In this document: positions 48,708 through 62,576 of the stretch, in pieces
Position numbering within the stretch: position 1 is the stretch's first letter
How the letters are laid out: every line of letters begins with the position of its first letter
Assembly: GCF_901709675.1 (NCBI RefSeq)
Contig: NC_051089.1
Location: 12,327,976-12,391,975, forward strand
Reading direction: 5' to 3'
Source: Syngnathus acus
Taxonomy: Eukaryota; Chordata; Actinopteri; Syngnathiformes; Syngnathidae
DNA length: 64,000 nucleotides
Made by a program: the position numbers and the translations under genes
The notes under the pieces: generated by a model
The model's input: the letters and a program-made list of their open reading frames with translations, nothing else
The model's database searches: none
What the model was told of the DNA's origin: nothing

Positions 48708-51700
48708 ATGAAACGAAAGAAAATAGAGCGCAATGTCCACTTGGATCAATTGAATTTCACTTATAGCGTCTGGAACAGGATTTTCATCCCGAAATGGTTG
48801 ATCTTGATCACTTTTTTGGCAGGTAGGTGGAAAGAACGAGCAGGTTCACACGCCGAGTTGTACGGTCTGTTCACTGCCAGATAGATTGATGCATGCAGTA
48901 ATTCGTTTCGGAAAACAAAATTACTCATTATTTTTGACTCCGATTGTCCTATTTCAAGTTGTCGGTGTTGCACAGAGCCACGATCAAAAACCCCTATCTT
49001 GCAGTGATTTGAAAGTCAAGTGGTGCACCTTGAAAGAAGTTTCCGTCATGACCAGCTACTTTTGCAATTGATTTAAAATTAAATCATATTTTAATAATCC
49101 TAATTGGGAAGAGTGGATGAGAAGTGTTGACTGACTTCTGACAGGTTTATAGTTCCCTCATTTCGGTAACTTGCAGAGTTGCTGAGGGGATGTACTCTGA
49201 ATGGTATGACAAAAGATACTTTTGTCCAGAGATTCACTGAAAATAAAATTTCTCTTAACTTGGCACAATGCGGGGAAAAAAACTTGCACACAAAATCTTA
49301 CCTCTTTTATTAACATGCGACTAAGTGCTCATTGTGAGAAAAAAAACTAACAACACAACAAAAATGCTAAATTAACATTTAAAAAAATGCACTTTATATG
49401 TACATATGTGTTCTTTAAATTAGATGGAGAATTTTTTATTCTTGGGGCCAAATTGCCAATAAAAATCACACGATTCTTTTTTTCGTTTGTTTTAAAATAT
49501 CTTGCTTGCCCTTATTTTGAAGTGGTTGCTTAGCATTCTACCAGGAAGTAGCCTGGAGGCTTTTCCTGCTGGATTTGACATGAACTTGGCTATTTTTCAT
49601 TTATTTTGTGTCCCAAAGCACCAAATATCTTTATACTGCATAATTGTACAAGCTTGCCAAAACCTTTTGCTGTTCGCACTCTTAAATCACTTTGCCAAAT
49701 CCTGTCCTATTTGATGGCAGGTCAACATGTTTCCTGAATTGAAAACTATTCAATTCAAGGCTGAGCACAGAAGACGTTTGCCATGGTTTGTTGAGTGTTA
49801 AGTGCAGTGTGAAAATGCTTTAAGGCCTAGAGACTGACCAGACATTTGTTTTCAAATGGTCTGACATGAAAATAAATAGGCATCAGGGAAAAAAGTGAAA
49901 ATACTTTATACATGTGATGTCATATCTGTGTGCCACCATCAAGACAGAAACTTACAAGTATTTTGTCATTTAATTCAAAATTGCATTGTTTATGCCACAC
50001 CCTTGCAACATTCTTAACCCCTCTTCTAATATTGCAACAGGATACCCCCACCCTCCACCTTCTTCTGCTTATATGTTCTCTCTGGGAGGGATTTTGTTCT
50101 ATAAAAGTAATAAAGCATGGGTTCCTCTCACGGGTGCTTGATCCTGAAAGAATATGTCCTCTGTCTTTGTTGCTGTACTTCCAAGAGAAAAGTCTTTCTT
50201 TAGGATTTCCATTTTAGTTTTGTTTGGTCTTAAAAACATTTCTTTCATTCTAAAATAAAGTTCCACTAAGGTCGTTTAAGAATTTGGGTGGGAGTAGGGT
50301 GAGATGGAGGTCACATCTGTTGTCAGGGATGTTGTATTCTCATCTTTCACAGTTCAACAATTTAGCTTAGGAGTGAAGTTCTGTCACTGGGATGGTACAC
50401 TTCAAGATACTTCTTTTTGTACACTTGACTTTTACAGTCTGGGATCCCTGGACAAAGTACAAACTGTTGCCTAGGAGTCCTATACAGTGGAATGATCTCT
50501 CAGAAATACTACCATCCATCTAGCTCTGATTTGTTTGCTTTGGGAATGATTTCTCCCTTAGGGAATGGAAATAAAAACAATAAACTGTCATGACACATTT
50601 TTTTACTGTAACAATATTTTTTTTAAATAATTGAAGTCATGTTAAGATTCTTAAGAGTGCAAAAAAAATTCCGAAAGTGATCCAAAATCCACAAAAGTGA
50701 AAATATTCTCTTGTACAGGTGCTACAAAGTTTGTGAAGTGGATTTTCAGATTTACCAGTGTGTGTAAAGGAAGCCTCTGTTATGGTGGGAGTTTTTAAAC
50801 TGTTCATACCATGAATGTATTTTATGTATTGATTTTTTCTTAATAATGTTCCAGAGGTAGTTTGAAAAAGTCCCGAGAGCTGTCTGTGTTTTTCCACAAA
50901 TGTGCAGGTTTCTCCCCTGCAGCATGCACCTGTTGGTCACATGAGGGTATCAAACTAGTGACAGAGAAAAAAAAAACAATGATCATACTGTACATACTAA
51001 ATTAATATCGGTACACCACAAGTGCTATGGTGATACTGAAGCGGGAATTAAGTTAACACAATGTGAGTGCAAGCCAGTGTGAGACAGGAGACAGAGGGCT
51101 AATCGTGCTGAAGCAATTACGTTCACACCCTAACACACCTGATCCTTGGACCTCGTGTTTTCACAGATGTTACTGGGTGTGGATTGTAAGGGTTCTTTCA
51201 CATTTTCGTTTGGGGTGAATGTTGCTACTGAACTGCTGGGTTCAAACTCCTGGTCATCATGTGACTCCAGCCCCCTGCAGCTTCAGGCTCGAAAACAACA
51301 ACAGGGCTGAGCGAGTTGCACCTCAGCCTTGGTTTTTATCACATCAAACTGCACATTTGCCAGATGGGTTTTGTTTTGTATTCCTGCAGTCTTTAGACGC
51401 AACATCTCATTTTCTGTGGTTGTCTGTGAAAACCAAAGGGCACGTTTATTCAAGAGTGACCCATCACTGTTACTTCTTGAGCATGTTGAGTGCAAACAAA
51501 AGTCAACCTTGCCGTTGTTCTCCCGCAGGTTTCTTCCCGCAGCAGTGCAGCGGAATCCACGTGTTAGTCAGAGATGAGAAGAAGTACGCCATGTTGTTCC
51601 AGTCGGTGGTCTTGCCGTGCCAGTTCAACAGCGTGTCCACCCAAACGCCGATAGTGCAGTGGGTCTACAAGTCATACTGCCGGGACCGTACGCGGGATTC

Positions 51701-54700
51701 GTTTAGAGTTTCCGACAGCCTGAGCGGAGGGCTGGTCGGGGCCGGACTGATGAGAGGAGGAGGTCACGAAAACGGGAAGAAAGAAAGCTACCTGGACTGC
51801 TCGGACAGCGGCCGCACAGTGCGAACTGTGGCCTCCGTGTCTGGTTCCTCCTTCACGCTGTCAGAATACTACAAGAACCGAGATGTTTCCATCATCAACA
51901 GTGAGGAGCGCACACACACTTTCCCAAATCACACTCGTGCCGTAATGACATGGACTCAGACTGCTCTTGTTCTCTGGGGCACTCTAGCTTCCTGGATTCG
52001 TGCTTGTAGCACCAAATTGCCCACTAGTAGTTTTACTCGCTTCTCTGGTAACAAACACATGACGTTTTCTGCGTACCATAGGACGATTTTGGCACACTAG
52101 TTGATCAACGAGTCCTATTACTACCTCAAGTGACATGGTAAACGTTATATATATAAAAAAAAAAAAAAAAGCCTTACTAATTTACACAAAAAGTGTACTT
52201 TGGTACAAAAATGCCATACTGTTGTAGAAACCTCTCATTCTACTTGGACACTTTTTTTTTCTTCACCAGTAGGACAACTACATGTTACTAGTAATGCAAA
52301 ACTGTGCACTAGTTGACTACTAAAGTGAAAGAAATTATCAGTGAACATCAAGCACTTTTCCAATTGTACTAGTAGCGCACAGTTTTCAACTAGTGTACAG
52401 TTGCCTTGTTAAAATATATACAATAGTTCCACTCATAACCCAAAGTTGTCCTACTAGCACACAAAACTGTCACACAATAGCCTAAAAAACATTACTAGTA
52501 TAGTGAGACACAGTCGGTCTACTAGTGCATGGACTGTCTTACTAGTGGGGACAAAGAGCGCACTGCTACTCCTACTTGCATTTTTTGCTTTGAATAGTGT
52601 TCAAGGAAATACATGTCATCAATCCTTAGATTAGATATAGAAAGTGATTCGTGGAGGTCGCCCACCGTACGTGGAGCATGTCAGGGCCGCTCTGCCTGCT
52701 TCCTCGGCAAACAGGAAAAGGAAATCATGAATACAGTCCGTTTCCTGGCTGTAGGTTTTGTGTCTGAGCTCCTACAATAGGCTTGCATTGTCCTGTGTGG
52801 ATAGTTCTTCAGCCAAAACACACCGGCCATGAGGCAAACTCATGCAAAACTTAGTGCACTAGTAGAAAGTCTCATTTATAGCACTTTTTCTCCTGCTGTA
52901 TGATTTTTTTTTCACTCGTAGGACAACCTTCCACCTCAAATAGTCGTATTGTAGCACATGGACTGGAAAGTGTAAACTGGATGGATAAATGTGCAAACAG
53001 CTTTCTCTATTTTCTTCACAGGCATTTAAAAAAATGATATCAAGTGATTTTATTTTTAAATTTCCACTATTTGTGTCTTGCAGAGGCAGACCTGCGCATT
53101 GCAGAGGTCCAGTGGGGTGACAGTGGCGTGTACACGTGCAAAGTGGTGATAGCTGATGATGTGGTGGGACAGAATGAAGCCTCTGTGGAGCTGCTGGTTC
53201 TGGGTAAGATGCTTTCGGAGAACCGGCTTTAGTCTGTGAACCTCAGAATCCAGGTGCCACACACGGCTTTTGCCTCTTGTTGTACAACTGAATAAAACCC
53301 ATCACACACTAAATCGCCAACTATTGATTGACAGGTCTTCTCCAGCCTGTGTAAGAAATAAATGCAGGAGCCTAAATTGACAGTGTTGCATAATGTGGTA
53401 TTCATACGTGGTCCTATTCAGCCCCAAGAGAACAACAGAACCTCATTATTAAGCCGCTTTAGAACAATCAGTGGTATTTCACGGAAACTCATGGTCCCTT
53501 GTCAAAACAACTCACTCATTTATTTTTTGTTGTTGTATCAAACCTTGGGCCTTGTTTGTGTTTACAAATCGGTCTAGTAAATAACAAGTAATTAAAAAGT
53601 TTTCATGGGATTCAATTGACCCAAAGTTGTCACGGTTGAGTCAAAATGTACAGATTGAGTTAAACATTATAGTATTAATATGCTAATAAGACAGAGTGAT
53701 TAGAAATATTACCAAGTATATAAGATATAAAAAGCTGAATCATGTGTTTGAATTCCCTTAACGGGGTCTTTCATCGTTTTGTACACGTGTTGTGTGTGTG
53801 AGTCTGCAGCTTCTGTGAGTACTGTAACACTATTGTGTGTTGTTTGTTGCACTTACAGTGACAGTGTACTCAATTTATGTGCAATTCTAAGTGTTGCTAT
53901 AGCAACCGTTGAGAGCCTTGGTCCTCATTCATTCTGAGGCTGATCCTTTTGTCTGTCTGGCACTTGAGGACTTATGTGTATGCACAAGAGCCCACATCAG
54001 CACGTCGCTGTTATTTGAATAACGCCACATGTTGAGTTTGGCCTTGCAGATTATAACAGTGTGGAATCACACCACATGACAAGATTTTCCTTAGTAGGCC
54101 TTAAATATGGAAATCTGTGAGCTAAAATGTATCTTCTTGTCTCCGTGGCACGGGCAGGGCATGTGTGGCGCTTCTGTTACCATAACAACTGTTGAGGCCT
54201 CTGAGGATGGTTTAGAGGTTTCTTTGTTTTATGAACAAATGGCCTCACTGGCAATAATATGGGGATTATTTCATGACAAAGAGGGGGTAGTGGTCAGAAT
54301 AGTGTAATACAACAGATGGGGGGGGAGATCATGTGACCCCGGCTAATGTTTAGTATGTAGTTGTGGGAATCAAATGCTAATGTGGTTTAGAAATGTTTTG
54401 TGTACAGGTGAATACACCCATGAACACATACAGTATTTTCCGGCGCACCTAAAAACCTCAAATTTTCTCAAAAGCCGACCGTGCGCCTTATAGTCCGGTG
54501 CGCCTTATATATGGACCAAATTCCCAAATTTAAACTGGCCCGAAGCATTGTGTCATGAAATCAATCATAAGTGGCCCACTGAAGACTATGAATCATGAAT
54601 CAAAAAGACTATGGATCATTATTTTGTGATTAGAAAGTAATTTGTTGCGTCTGAAATTGAAATAAAAAAGATAAAATGGAGAATGATTTGATTTGGATTA

Positions 54701-57700
54701 AAAATCTGACATGATGCATTAATGGTGCGCTTTATAATCCGGTGCGCCTTATATAAGGACAAAGTTTTAAAATGGGCCATTCATTGAAGGTGCGCCTTAT
54801 AGTCCGGTGCGCCTTGTAGTCCGGAAAATACGGTAATTCATGGCCTTTATAATTCTACTGAATTTTTATTATGGTTATTTTTTAATGTAATAATATGTCC
54901 AGGGCCTTCAGAATCAAAAATGCTAGCTCATGTAATGCAAACAAAGTTAGTAGAGTATGTAACGCTTTGTTCGCTAATTGGTTTTAAACTCCTCCTTGCA
55001 GGCTATAATAACATCATTTGAATACATTAGAAGTTATTATAATTGATAATTATTAACATGAATCCAGCATGAAGTTTGGCAATGCTCCTTTTCAGTCTGC
55101 ACATGTTAACACACTGTAAGCAGCATATTTCAACTGAGTCATCTGGAATTCCACACGGGCAGATTGGTCCAGATCCAGTAGATTTCCGCACCATTTTTTC
55201 ATCTGATTGCCAACATTCTCAGTGGTTTTGTTTTTTGTGTGTGTGTTTCCAAAGCCACTTTGGCATTCCTGAAAGATGCTGACTGAGGTATGGCCATGGT
55301 GGTCAGCTGGGACCAAGCTAAGCATCAGTACTACACATTGGGTATTACTGGTGTTCATACTCCAACTTTGGAGCGTTGTCACTTTTCTCTCTGCTTCCGC
55401 ATACACAGTATGTCAGATTTATACCTCGAAACAAATAAATGGTTTACTACGTATAAAAAGTTTGAAGACAGTCAGATCAAGTCCAGCTTAGTGTCCTTCT
55501 GAAATTTCACACAAAAGGAAAATATCCCTTATTTTGTGCGAGTAGTATATTTGAGAGAATTAGACTGATTTTGCACAAAGTGACAAATCGGAACACTTCA
55601 GAGACTCATCCTGAATTGATAACACCGTATTTGCAACTCTGCATGTAAAAATATTCACTGCAGCCGTCATCACTGAAGTTATTTTTGCAAATCAAGCAAT
55701 CAAACTGCTTTAGTTATATTTTAAGTTTGGGCATTTTGAAATGTGAGTGGAATGGTGCATGCTGAGCCTTTTTCACTACCTGTCTGATGAACTCACATTC
55801 TGTCGGCACACTCCAGCCACATTATTTACACCCGTAAACTCTGATGTGATCCGATGTTTTGACTGTATTTACAAATATATTCATGGTCATTTTTATGAAA
55901 AGCAGCAGTACAATTTTAATTAAATATTCTCACATTTTACATCTTTCCTAACTGTCGACATCTTTTATATTGGATCGCAAGCGCCTGTATGGGTGTACCT
56001 AATAAAGTGGCGGGTGATTGTGTTCAAGTGCTTCTATTTCTCATGGTCTCAATGCATGCTGCTGCTGCTGCTGCACCAATAACTTTCTTTGAGGCAGAAT
56101 TCTTGGTTACCTTCACCCCATTCCCTTTCCTCTCCTCTTCACCTGTGCTCTCTCTCTCACCAGGTTTCTCAGGCGTGCCTGAAGATCTGCTTCCTGGCTT
56201 TGAGTTGAAGATTATGCCAGGTAGGGGCATAATGTACTCCGCCCCCACCCTCACCTGCTTCCTTTCACTCTTACTAACACTAACTGTATGCAAACTGTAT
56301 GTCTGTGCTTACTGGGCAAACAATTGTGTTTAGTAGACCTTTGTCATTGATTGCTTGCCTTGATAACAGGTCAATCTAGATCTGTTAATATCGATCATTT
56401 TTACAATTGATTATTCTTGTGATTATTCCAGCGATCAATTGAGTACAGTTATCGGATTACATTTTATTATGCATTGAAGTATACTGTAGTACCCAACAGT
56501 TTTTCACTCATTAATCTTTATTAACCAATTATTGTTGTTTATTTGGAATTGTTTAGTGATTTAGAATTAAACAAAGTTAAGCATTAGTTTAGCAATATCA
56601 CTCAAGAGGGGGGGATTAATTCAAATTTTCAAAGTCACATTTTTTTGTTGAATCATTGAAATATATATTTTTTCATGTTCCTGTAATTAAGCACCGCATT
56701 ATTGATCAATCTGGGCGTAACGTTGCAGACTTATCAGTACAAGTAAAATCTTTGCGATTAACCGCTTGTTTTTTCTGAACACTTAGTCCTACTGTACTAT
56801 TTGAAAGTTAGTTATGATAGTGATACCTGGAGAGTATTATTTTGAGGTGGTACTTGTCATAATGTTTGAGGAACACTTGTTAAAGCAATTGATGGATTTA
56901 GTAATAGTGGAGAACTTTTCCAGAGCTGTTTAACGCACTCACTCAAATGCACTCAGCTTTTGTGGCCCAGATGCTGGGAAACAGCTATTATGGCGATTCA
57001 AGGTTTATTTATGTTTGTGGCTTGCATACTATCTTATTGTTTGAAACGCCCCAGTATAGGGAGGGACGTTTGTTTATGTGACATTAAGTATTTAATCATC
57101 ACACAGTGTGCTGTTTGTGGGCCAGTTGTATACAGTAGATGACATGAAGTTACTGGGTCATGCAGAATGGTTACTGGAAGCTTATCTTTTCAGTGGATGT
57201 GTGTGGTAATGCTTTTAAAAGAGATCCCATCACAAGTGGATTTGTTGAAACAGCAGCGGGAACTGTTGCTTTCCTTCCTGTAGCTAAATCAGGTTTCCTC
57301 TCTGTGTATGTGTGTGTGTGTGTTTAAAGAGATATTGTTGTCCTTGAGTTTACAGAGAATGTTCTTATCAGCGTCCTCCTTCCTTTTCTGTCTCCACTCC
57401 AGAGACATGGTGTCAACATGGAGATACACGTCTTAATTGTATTTTAGATTATTAAGTCATGGATGGCCGCACATTTCCAACAGCTTAACCGGAAGAACTC
57501 TGCCAAAGATTTGAATATTTCAAAATGTGAAAGAATGGGCTTACAAAGGGGTGGGAAATTCCCAGAAAGTTAAAATGGAATTATACTCGGGAATAGTGCA
57601 AATTTGAAACTTTCTATGAACTATCACCAAGGAAGCAGTTCAGGATATTGGTGCTCAAGGACATCGCAGCCATGTGATGATGAGAGTGACTGGTCTTGAA

Positions 57701-60700
57701 CCAGGGTCCCCATAGTGCAAGGCAATTAATTCAACCACTGGAATTTTTTGTCGCTGATACACTTCACTTTAGATTGGATTTTTTTTCACCCTGCATTGAT
57801 CCTTTTAGCATGCTCCCAAGTATCCAGCTTTTCATTGTCAACCAAGTGGGTAAGGTTATGGCTGACCCAAGGCCCCTGTGTTCGATTGAAAAGTTTCTTT
57901 TGAGCAAGGCACTCATGTCCCATGTATTTGTCACATTTGCAGAGTGATTGTAAAAAAATATGCCAAAATAATTAAAAACACTATAAGAAAATGTTGATTG
58001 TTTGCTCTTCCAGAATGGGTGTTTGTGGCAGCCGTGGCCCTGGGCAGCGTGTTATTCCTTCTGTTGCTTGGCGTGTGCTGGTGTCAGTGTTGTCCTCACT
58101 CTTGCTGCTGCTACGTGAGCTGCTGCTGCTGCCCGGACACATGCTGCTGCCCCAAGCATTGTGCGTACCGTACAAACACAACAGAAAGAACCTTCAAATG
58201 GGTATCAAGGAGCTCAAAAGGCTGCAACAATTCCAACTACTCAAGTCATTTGTTTTCTAGTGTACGAGGCCGGCAAGGGGATAAAGACGGCCGCCTCCGC
58301 CCTGCAGTCACCTGCATATGCGCCATGCTTTGTTTCCGGTGTCCCAGCAATGGTGCCCATTGCGCCGCCTTCGCTGGTGGAAAAGCTGTCATCTGTCCCT
58401 CCTTCAGATAGTAGTCTACTCACAGCAGGTAAGTCATTCTCACTTCTCAGTATTGGATTATAGACAACATTGCCGAGTCATTTTTCGGTTCAACTTGAAA
58501 TTTGAACTCAAAGCCCAGTGTCCCAAACTGTGATGTCATGCTAATTCGACCACATCAATCATCAGAAATAAAAGTAAAAACATACAGTGAGAGAAAAACA
58601 ATGAAAATCTCCCAGTGCTGATAGGGTCCAGTGTTTATGTCCAGTTCCGATGCATGCTGTAGGAGCCCCCTACCGCTTGCCCGCACCTCAGGACCAGGAC
58701 TCTCTCAGGGTTCTACAGTATGTAGAGAACCAACTGGCTCACTTCAACCCTGCCAGGTCCACCAGTCACCAGCGTAAGCTTCAGAAACCCGTTCTGTGGC
58801 TCTTACTGTCCATGTGAAATCAATAGCTTCTTCAGCATGCCCGTGTATTCCTCACAAATTGCATGCTATGTTGGAATACGCATTGTTACTTGTTAGGGTT
58901 ACTTATTAGGCTTGTCTTTGCATGTTTCACGATTCAACAATTTTGCCTTTTCAGCAGTTCTGACATCCAAACTTGCATGTCTGCTTGGCTGGCAGAATGT
59001 TTTTAGCATCTCTCATCAAGTGCTTATATTTCTCTCTCTGTTTTTTCATCCATTAAATCTAATTTAAATTCTTAAATGTGCGTTGACTGTAATGCTAATG
59101 TATCTTCCCATTCCTGCGTATCAATCCAGTTTGCGACATGTCTGAGCTGAGTTCCTTACATGAGGGAGAAACTGCTTTTCGCCAAACATTCCGGAATGTA
59201 CAGAAGAAAGCTCTTCCCCCCATCCCGGATCATGATCCTCAACCTGAACCCAGACGATGCCGGGACAACCGGAGCCCAGAACCACAGCGGTGCCGTGACA
59301 ACCCCCCTTCTTCACCCCAGCGTTATCGTGAGGATTCAAACCGCAGCCCAGAGCCACAGCGGTTCCGTGACGACCCCCCTTTGTCACCCCAGCGTTATCG
59401 CGAGGAACCTGAATCCAAGCACCGTCAATGTGCAGAGGACTCATCCCTGCCACGCCGCTACAGCGATGACCCTCCTTCCGCTTCTCAGTCTCGCAGGCAC
59501 ATCCGTGATGCTCGGCAACAGAACCACAGTGAAGAGACCCGTTACAACAGGTAAGGCCTAGCAAACTTGCATCTTATATACTTTTTTTAAAAAATTTATT
59601 TAACCTTTATTTACCCAGGCAAACAATTAAGAACAAGTTCTTATTTACAACTGCGGCCTGACATGTACATGTCCAAACTTAATTCAGTTGATGTTGCTAA
59701 AGCAATATTTTTATATTAGACATGGCTTTAGCTAGCGCACAAAATCAGCAAACAGGTGAGTTTTTCCGAAAATAACAAGATAGCTTCCCCAAATAAATAC
59801 CTACAATGTCCTCACTTTCTTTTTCTGTCCTGCCTTGGCATGGTTTTGTATTTGCAGATGGAACCCTCGATCGGAGCGTCTGGAAAGAAAGACCTACCAA
59901 ACTGCGGGACGGACCGTTTCGCTGGATGAGCTGGAAGAGTTTGCTGCCACTTACAAGCAAAGAGGACGCAGACAAGCAGAAAAAAGGGAGGACGAATGCG
60001 ATGAGCCAGAGCATCGGGAATTCAGTCGATATCCTTCGTACCGGCACGGTCGACCGCAGCACAACTACGACAATCGCAATGAGATCGGAGACTGCAGTGA
60101 CCACGAAGATCGACCTAGAGGAAAGAAGAAAAACGCACATGACATAAGTCCACTTCCATCCCCTAAAAAGAGGCAGGGCACCTGGGGCAATGAGCGTCCT
60201 GCTTCACCGCCTCCCCTTGCGAGTCCACCATCAACTTCTTCTCAAGAGAAAGACTATGACAGAGCTTTCCTGAATAGCCTGTTGGAGCGTAAAGCTAGGT
60301 TACGAGGAGTCAACCACGGGAAGAGCGGCTCCCGGGGAGAGGACGATTCAGACACACCCTCAAAAGGAAGCTCAAAAAAGAGCAGCGGGGAGTCCGGCCG
60401 GCACTGCAGCAGGTCACCTAGCAACAGGCCGCCTGAAGCGGATTCACTGGCGCCTTACTCGGATACAGAGCGAAACAGGAATGACAGACCCTCTCCACGG
60501 CCACCATGCACTCGCTCACCACAACCTCATGCTCCTTCCCCGCTCAGTCGGCGAGGGGAAACCAGAGACAAGGCTCGCAAAGTGGTGAGTTATAGTATTT
60601 GGTTGGGACGGATGCTGATGCTGCAAACAGGGCATAGCAGTAGAAAAGACACAAAAGTTCCACTTACTGGAGATTAGTTGGTGACCTTCTTTGCTCTTAA

Positions 60701-61397
60701 TCACTTGCTGCATATCTTCCAGCAGACGTGGCACAGCATGGTATTAAACTGAAGGCATGCGACTTCAAATACAGTATACGCTAAAAAGATACACTGCGAA
60801 ATAGTTTGTATTTACTGCAAATAATGTGTCTTTGTTCATTTATCCTTGTCAATCACGGAGATATAGTGAGAGGAAGAGCAGTTAAATGCGCTTCCATTGC
60901 ACTAGGTAGGTATAATAATTTCCGATTACCCTCTGTAACCACTTGTGACATTTTTGTTTGGGCAAACACTATGAGATTTTTCATAGTGCCTCAAAAGAGT
61001 AAAGGTCAGGAAACACTGCTCTACATTAAACTTTTTACCTTTACAGGTCAGGTTTGCATGCGACTCGAATGAAGACTAGGTAGAATTTTCTGCTCTGCAT
61101 TCAATTCCTCCATCCTCACTAACGTCTCCCGCCTTACAATATTGGACAAAACACGCTTCAACATCAAAAGTTCTTCTCCAAATGGTATATTTACCAGAGA
61201 TGGCGAAAGGTTTAGTAGCTGTGAATGGTAATGACAGAAGTTGAAGTGTAGTTTGTCCTCGGTTCTGCTTTACCACTATAACCCTGTGTGGTCTAACCTA
61301 GGTATGGCTTCATTCCGATATTTTCATGTAAACTCAGTTGTACTGTTTTCATCCTCAGCACGGGACTCTTCTCAGCCGGGATTCCCTCATTGTGTGA
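48708..61397 (+). CDS. ildr2: Immunoglobulin-like domain containing receptor 2 (10 exons)
   Basis: Angulin/LSR-family membrane receptor of tricellular junctions and the ER. Exons: 48708-48822, 51529-51900, 53084-53203, 56164-56220, 58014-58160, 58261-58428, 58663-58773, 59130-59550, 59858-60584, 61359-61397; 2277 nt, 758 residues (human 639). Residues 1-45 should be the signal region, though its long basic start is atypical and the true start is less certain. One V-set domain runs from SVVLPCQF to DSGVYTCKV, ending in VELLVLG. The helix at about 223-243 is followed by the family's cysteine cluster ([16 protein letters not shown]), a palmitoylation area. Then come [35 protein letters not shown] and a C-terminal DSLIV like the human end. 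Exon 8 encodes extra PQRYRED-type repeats, accounting for much of the added length. Confidence 0.93.
52095..52625. repeat. ACTAGT-rich dispersed repeat in ildr2 intron 2
   Basis: About eight ACTAGT palindromes in roughly 465 bases, set in words such as GTCCTACTAG and TACTAGTGCAT. Related stretches are at 5480-5715 and 63445-63540, and a short one at 52855-52925. No coding potential. Confidence 0.6.
54431..54833. mobile_element. Second short terminal-inverted-repeat transposon, in ildr2 intron 3
   Basis: Begins CAGTATTTTCCGGCGCACC and ends GTCCGGAAAATACGG, flanked by TA on both sides. The 13-bp outer ends match those of the element at 9932-10539 with one change (CAG for CCG). The inside differs, with repeated GGTGCGCCTTATA units, so it is a related but distinct subfamily. 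No transposase. Confidence 0.8.
59594..59665. repeat. TTTAACCTTTATTTACCCAGG-type fish repeat fragment
   Basis: Contains TTAACCTTTATTTACCCAGG, then GAACAAGTTCTTATTTACAA and CTGCGGCCTGAC, a well-known dispersed repeat of fish genomes. It sits 44 bases into ildr2 intron 8. Confidence 0.65.
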
Positions 61398-61822
61398 TCG
61401 TCTGAAAGAGCCTCTGCGCTTGGAAGGGGCGGACTCTACAACCATGTGATTCAATGGGAGCTACAGCACGTACGTGTGAGCTGATAAACGACTCACTGTA
61501 ACTGGTACATGAGAATGGAGACAGATGACACGGATATAAGCTAAACTGCTGATGTCATCAGTGCTTCATTTGTCACCAGTCACCAAGCATACGTCTCAGC
61601 TGGATTAATGTGGGCTTGGTGTGTGACCTGGAAAGTCCCCTCTGGCAAGACCACCCCACAGACCTTCCTTCTTTTAAAGGGGGATGGAGACTAGTGAAAG
61701 TAGCTTTATGCCTCCGGCACAATGAGCACATTCAATTTTGTTCGATGAGATAACTACCGTACAATATAAAGAGCGGGGATTATGTATGTGATGGCAACAT
61801 ATGTTAACTACCAATAACAGAC

Positions 61823-61828
61823 ATTAAA
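61823..61828 (+). terminator. Candidate poly(A) signal of ildr2
   Basis: ATTAAA about 425 bases past the stop codon. An AATAAA follows at 61881-61886, so either could be used. Confidence 0.45.
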
Positions 61829-61974
61829 AACATTTGTAGATAAAAAATAAAAAAATTCCATTCAATATAGTAGTCTACACAATAAAACAAGAAATAATGT
61901 ACAACAGATTAAACTGCAAATAAATTGTGGAAAACCTCAAGTAATCAACGACTATCCTAAAAGGTTTGTAGTTC

Positions 61975-62080
61975 CCCATAGATGCCACAAGATGGCGGCA
62001 AAGCACTTAATTGTTTCCATTATGACTTTCCTGACTAAATGAAGCTCCTCTGTTCCCAACATAGTTCCTTAGCTTCAGTT
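61975..62080 (-). repeat. Dispersed repeat with GCCATCTTGTGGCATC, reverse copy
   Basis: On the minus strand it reads GGAACTATGTTGGGAACAG, then CTTCATTTAGTCAGG and GCCGCCATCTTGTGGCATC, matching the plus-strand order at 9708-9843. Shorter relatives of the tail appear at 32128-32205 and 47633-47655. Confidence 0.55.
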
Positions 62081-62520
62081 ATGTTGAACTATCTGTGCCA
62101 TCTGTGTTTAAATTTGAATTTCTAGTGATTTATTTTAAAATGAAATTTTCCAACTTTAAAAATCGGAAATACCAAAAATCTGAACGTCTTGAATTCAACC
62201 TCTTGAATTAAATTTATACCCAGATAAGAACACTTAAATTCAACCTCTTGAATTCAAATTCATTCTCAGAAAAAAACACCACAGAACAAACGTGTGCCCC
62301 TTGAATTGTAATTTTTTTTTACAGAATTGTGTTGACTGTATATATAATGCAATGTTCGATCTTGTGGTATTTATGTAGCATCTGTGTTAGAATTTGAATT
62401 TCACATTGGGGTTTTGCACAGATTTTTAAAAATGTGTTCAAATTTGATGTGAAACGGTGTAAAAAAATCTGTCAAACTCAATGACACTAAAATACCAACG
62501 ATTTAACGTAATAGCAACCA

Positions 62521-62576
62521 TCCCTCCATCCATCCATTTTCTGTAGCACTTGTCCCCATGGGGTTCGCGGGCGTAA
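62521..62576. repeat. 5' fragment of the ATCCATCCATTTTC fish repeat
   Basis: Contains CCATCCATCCATTTTCTGTA then TTGTCCCCATGGGGTTCGCG, the start of the same family as 2524-2655. Confidence 0.55.

Noticed and set aside
59121-60147. Minus-strand ORFs of 147 and 131 codons and alternative plus frames
   Set aside because: They are shadows of ildr2 exons 8 and 9, whose frame and phases are fixed by flanking exons.
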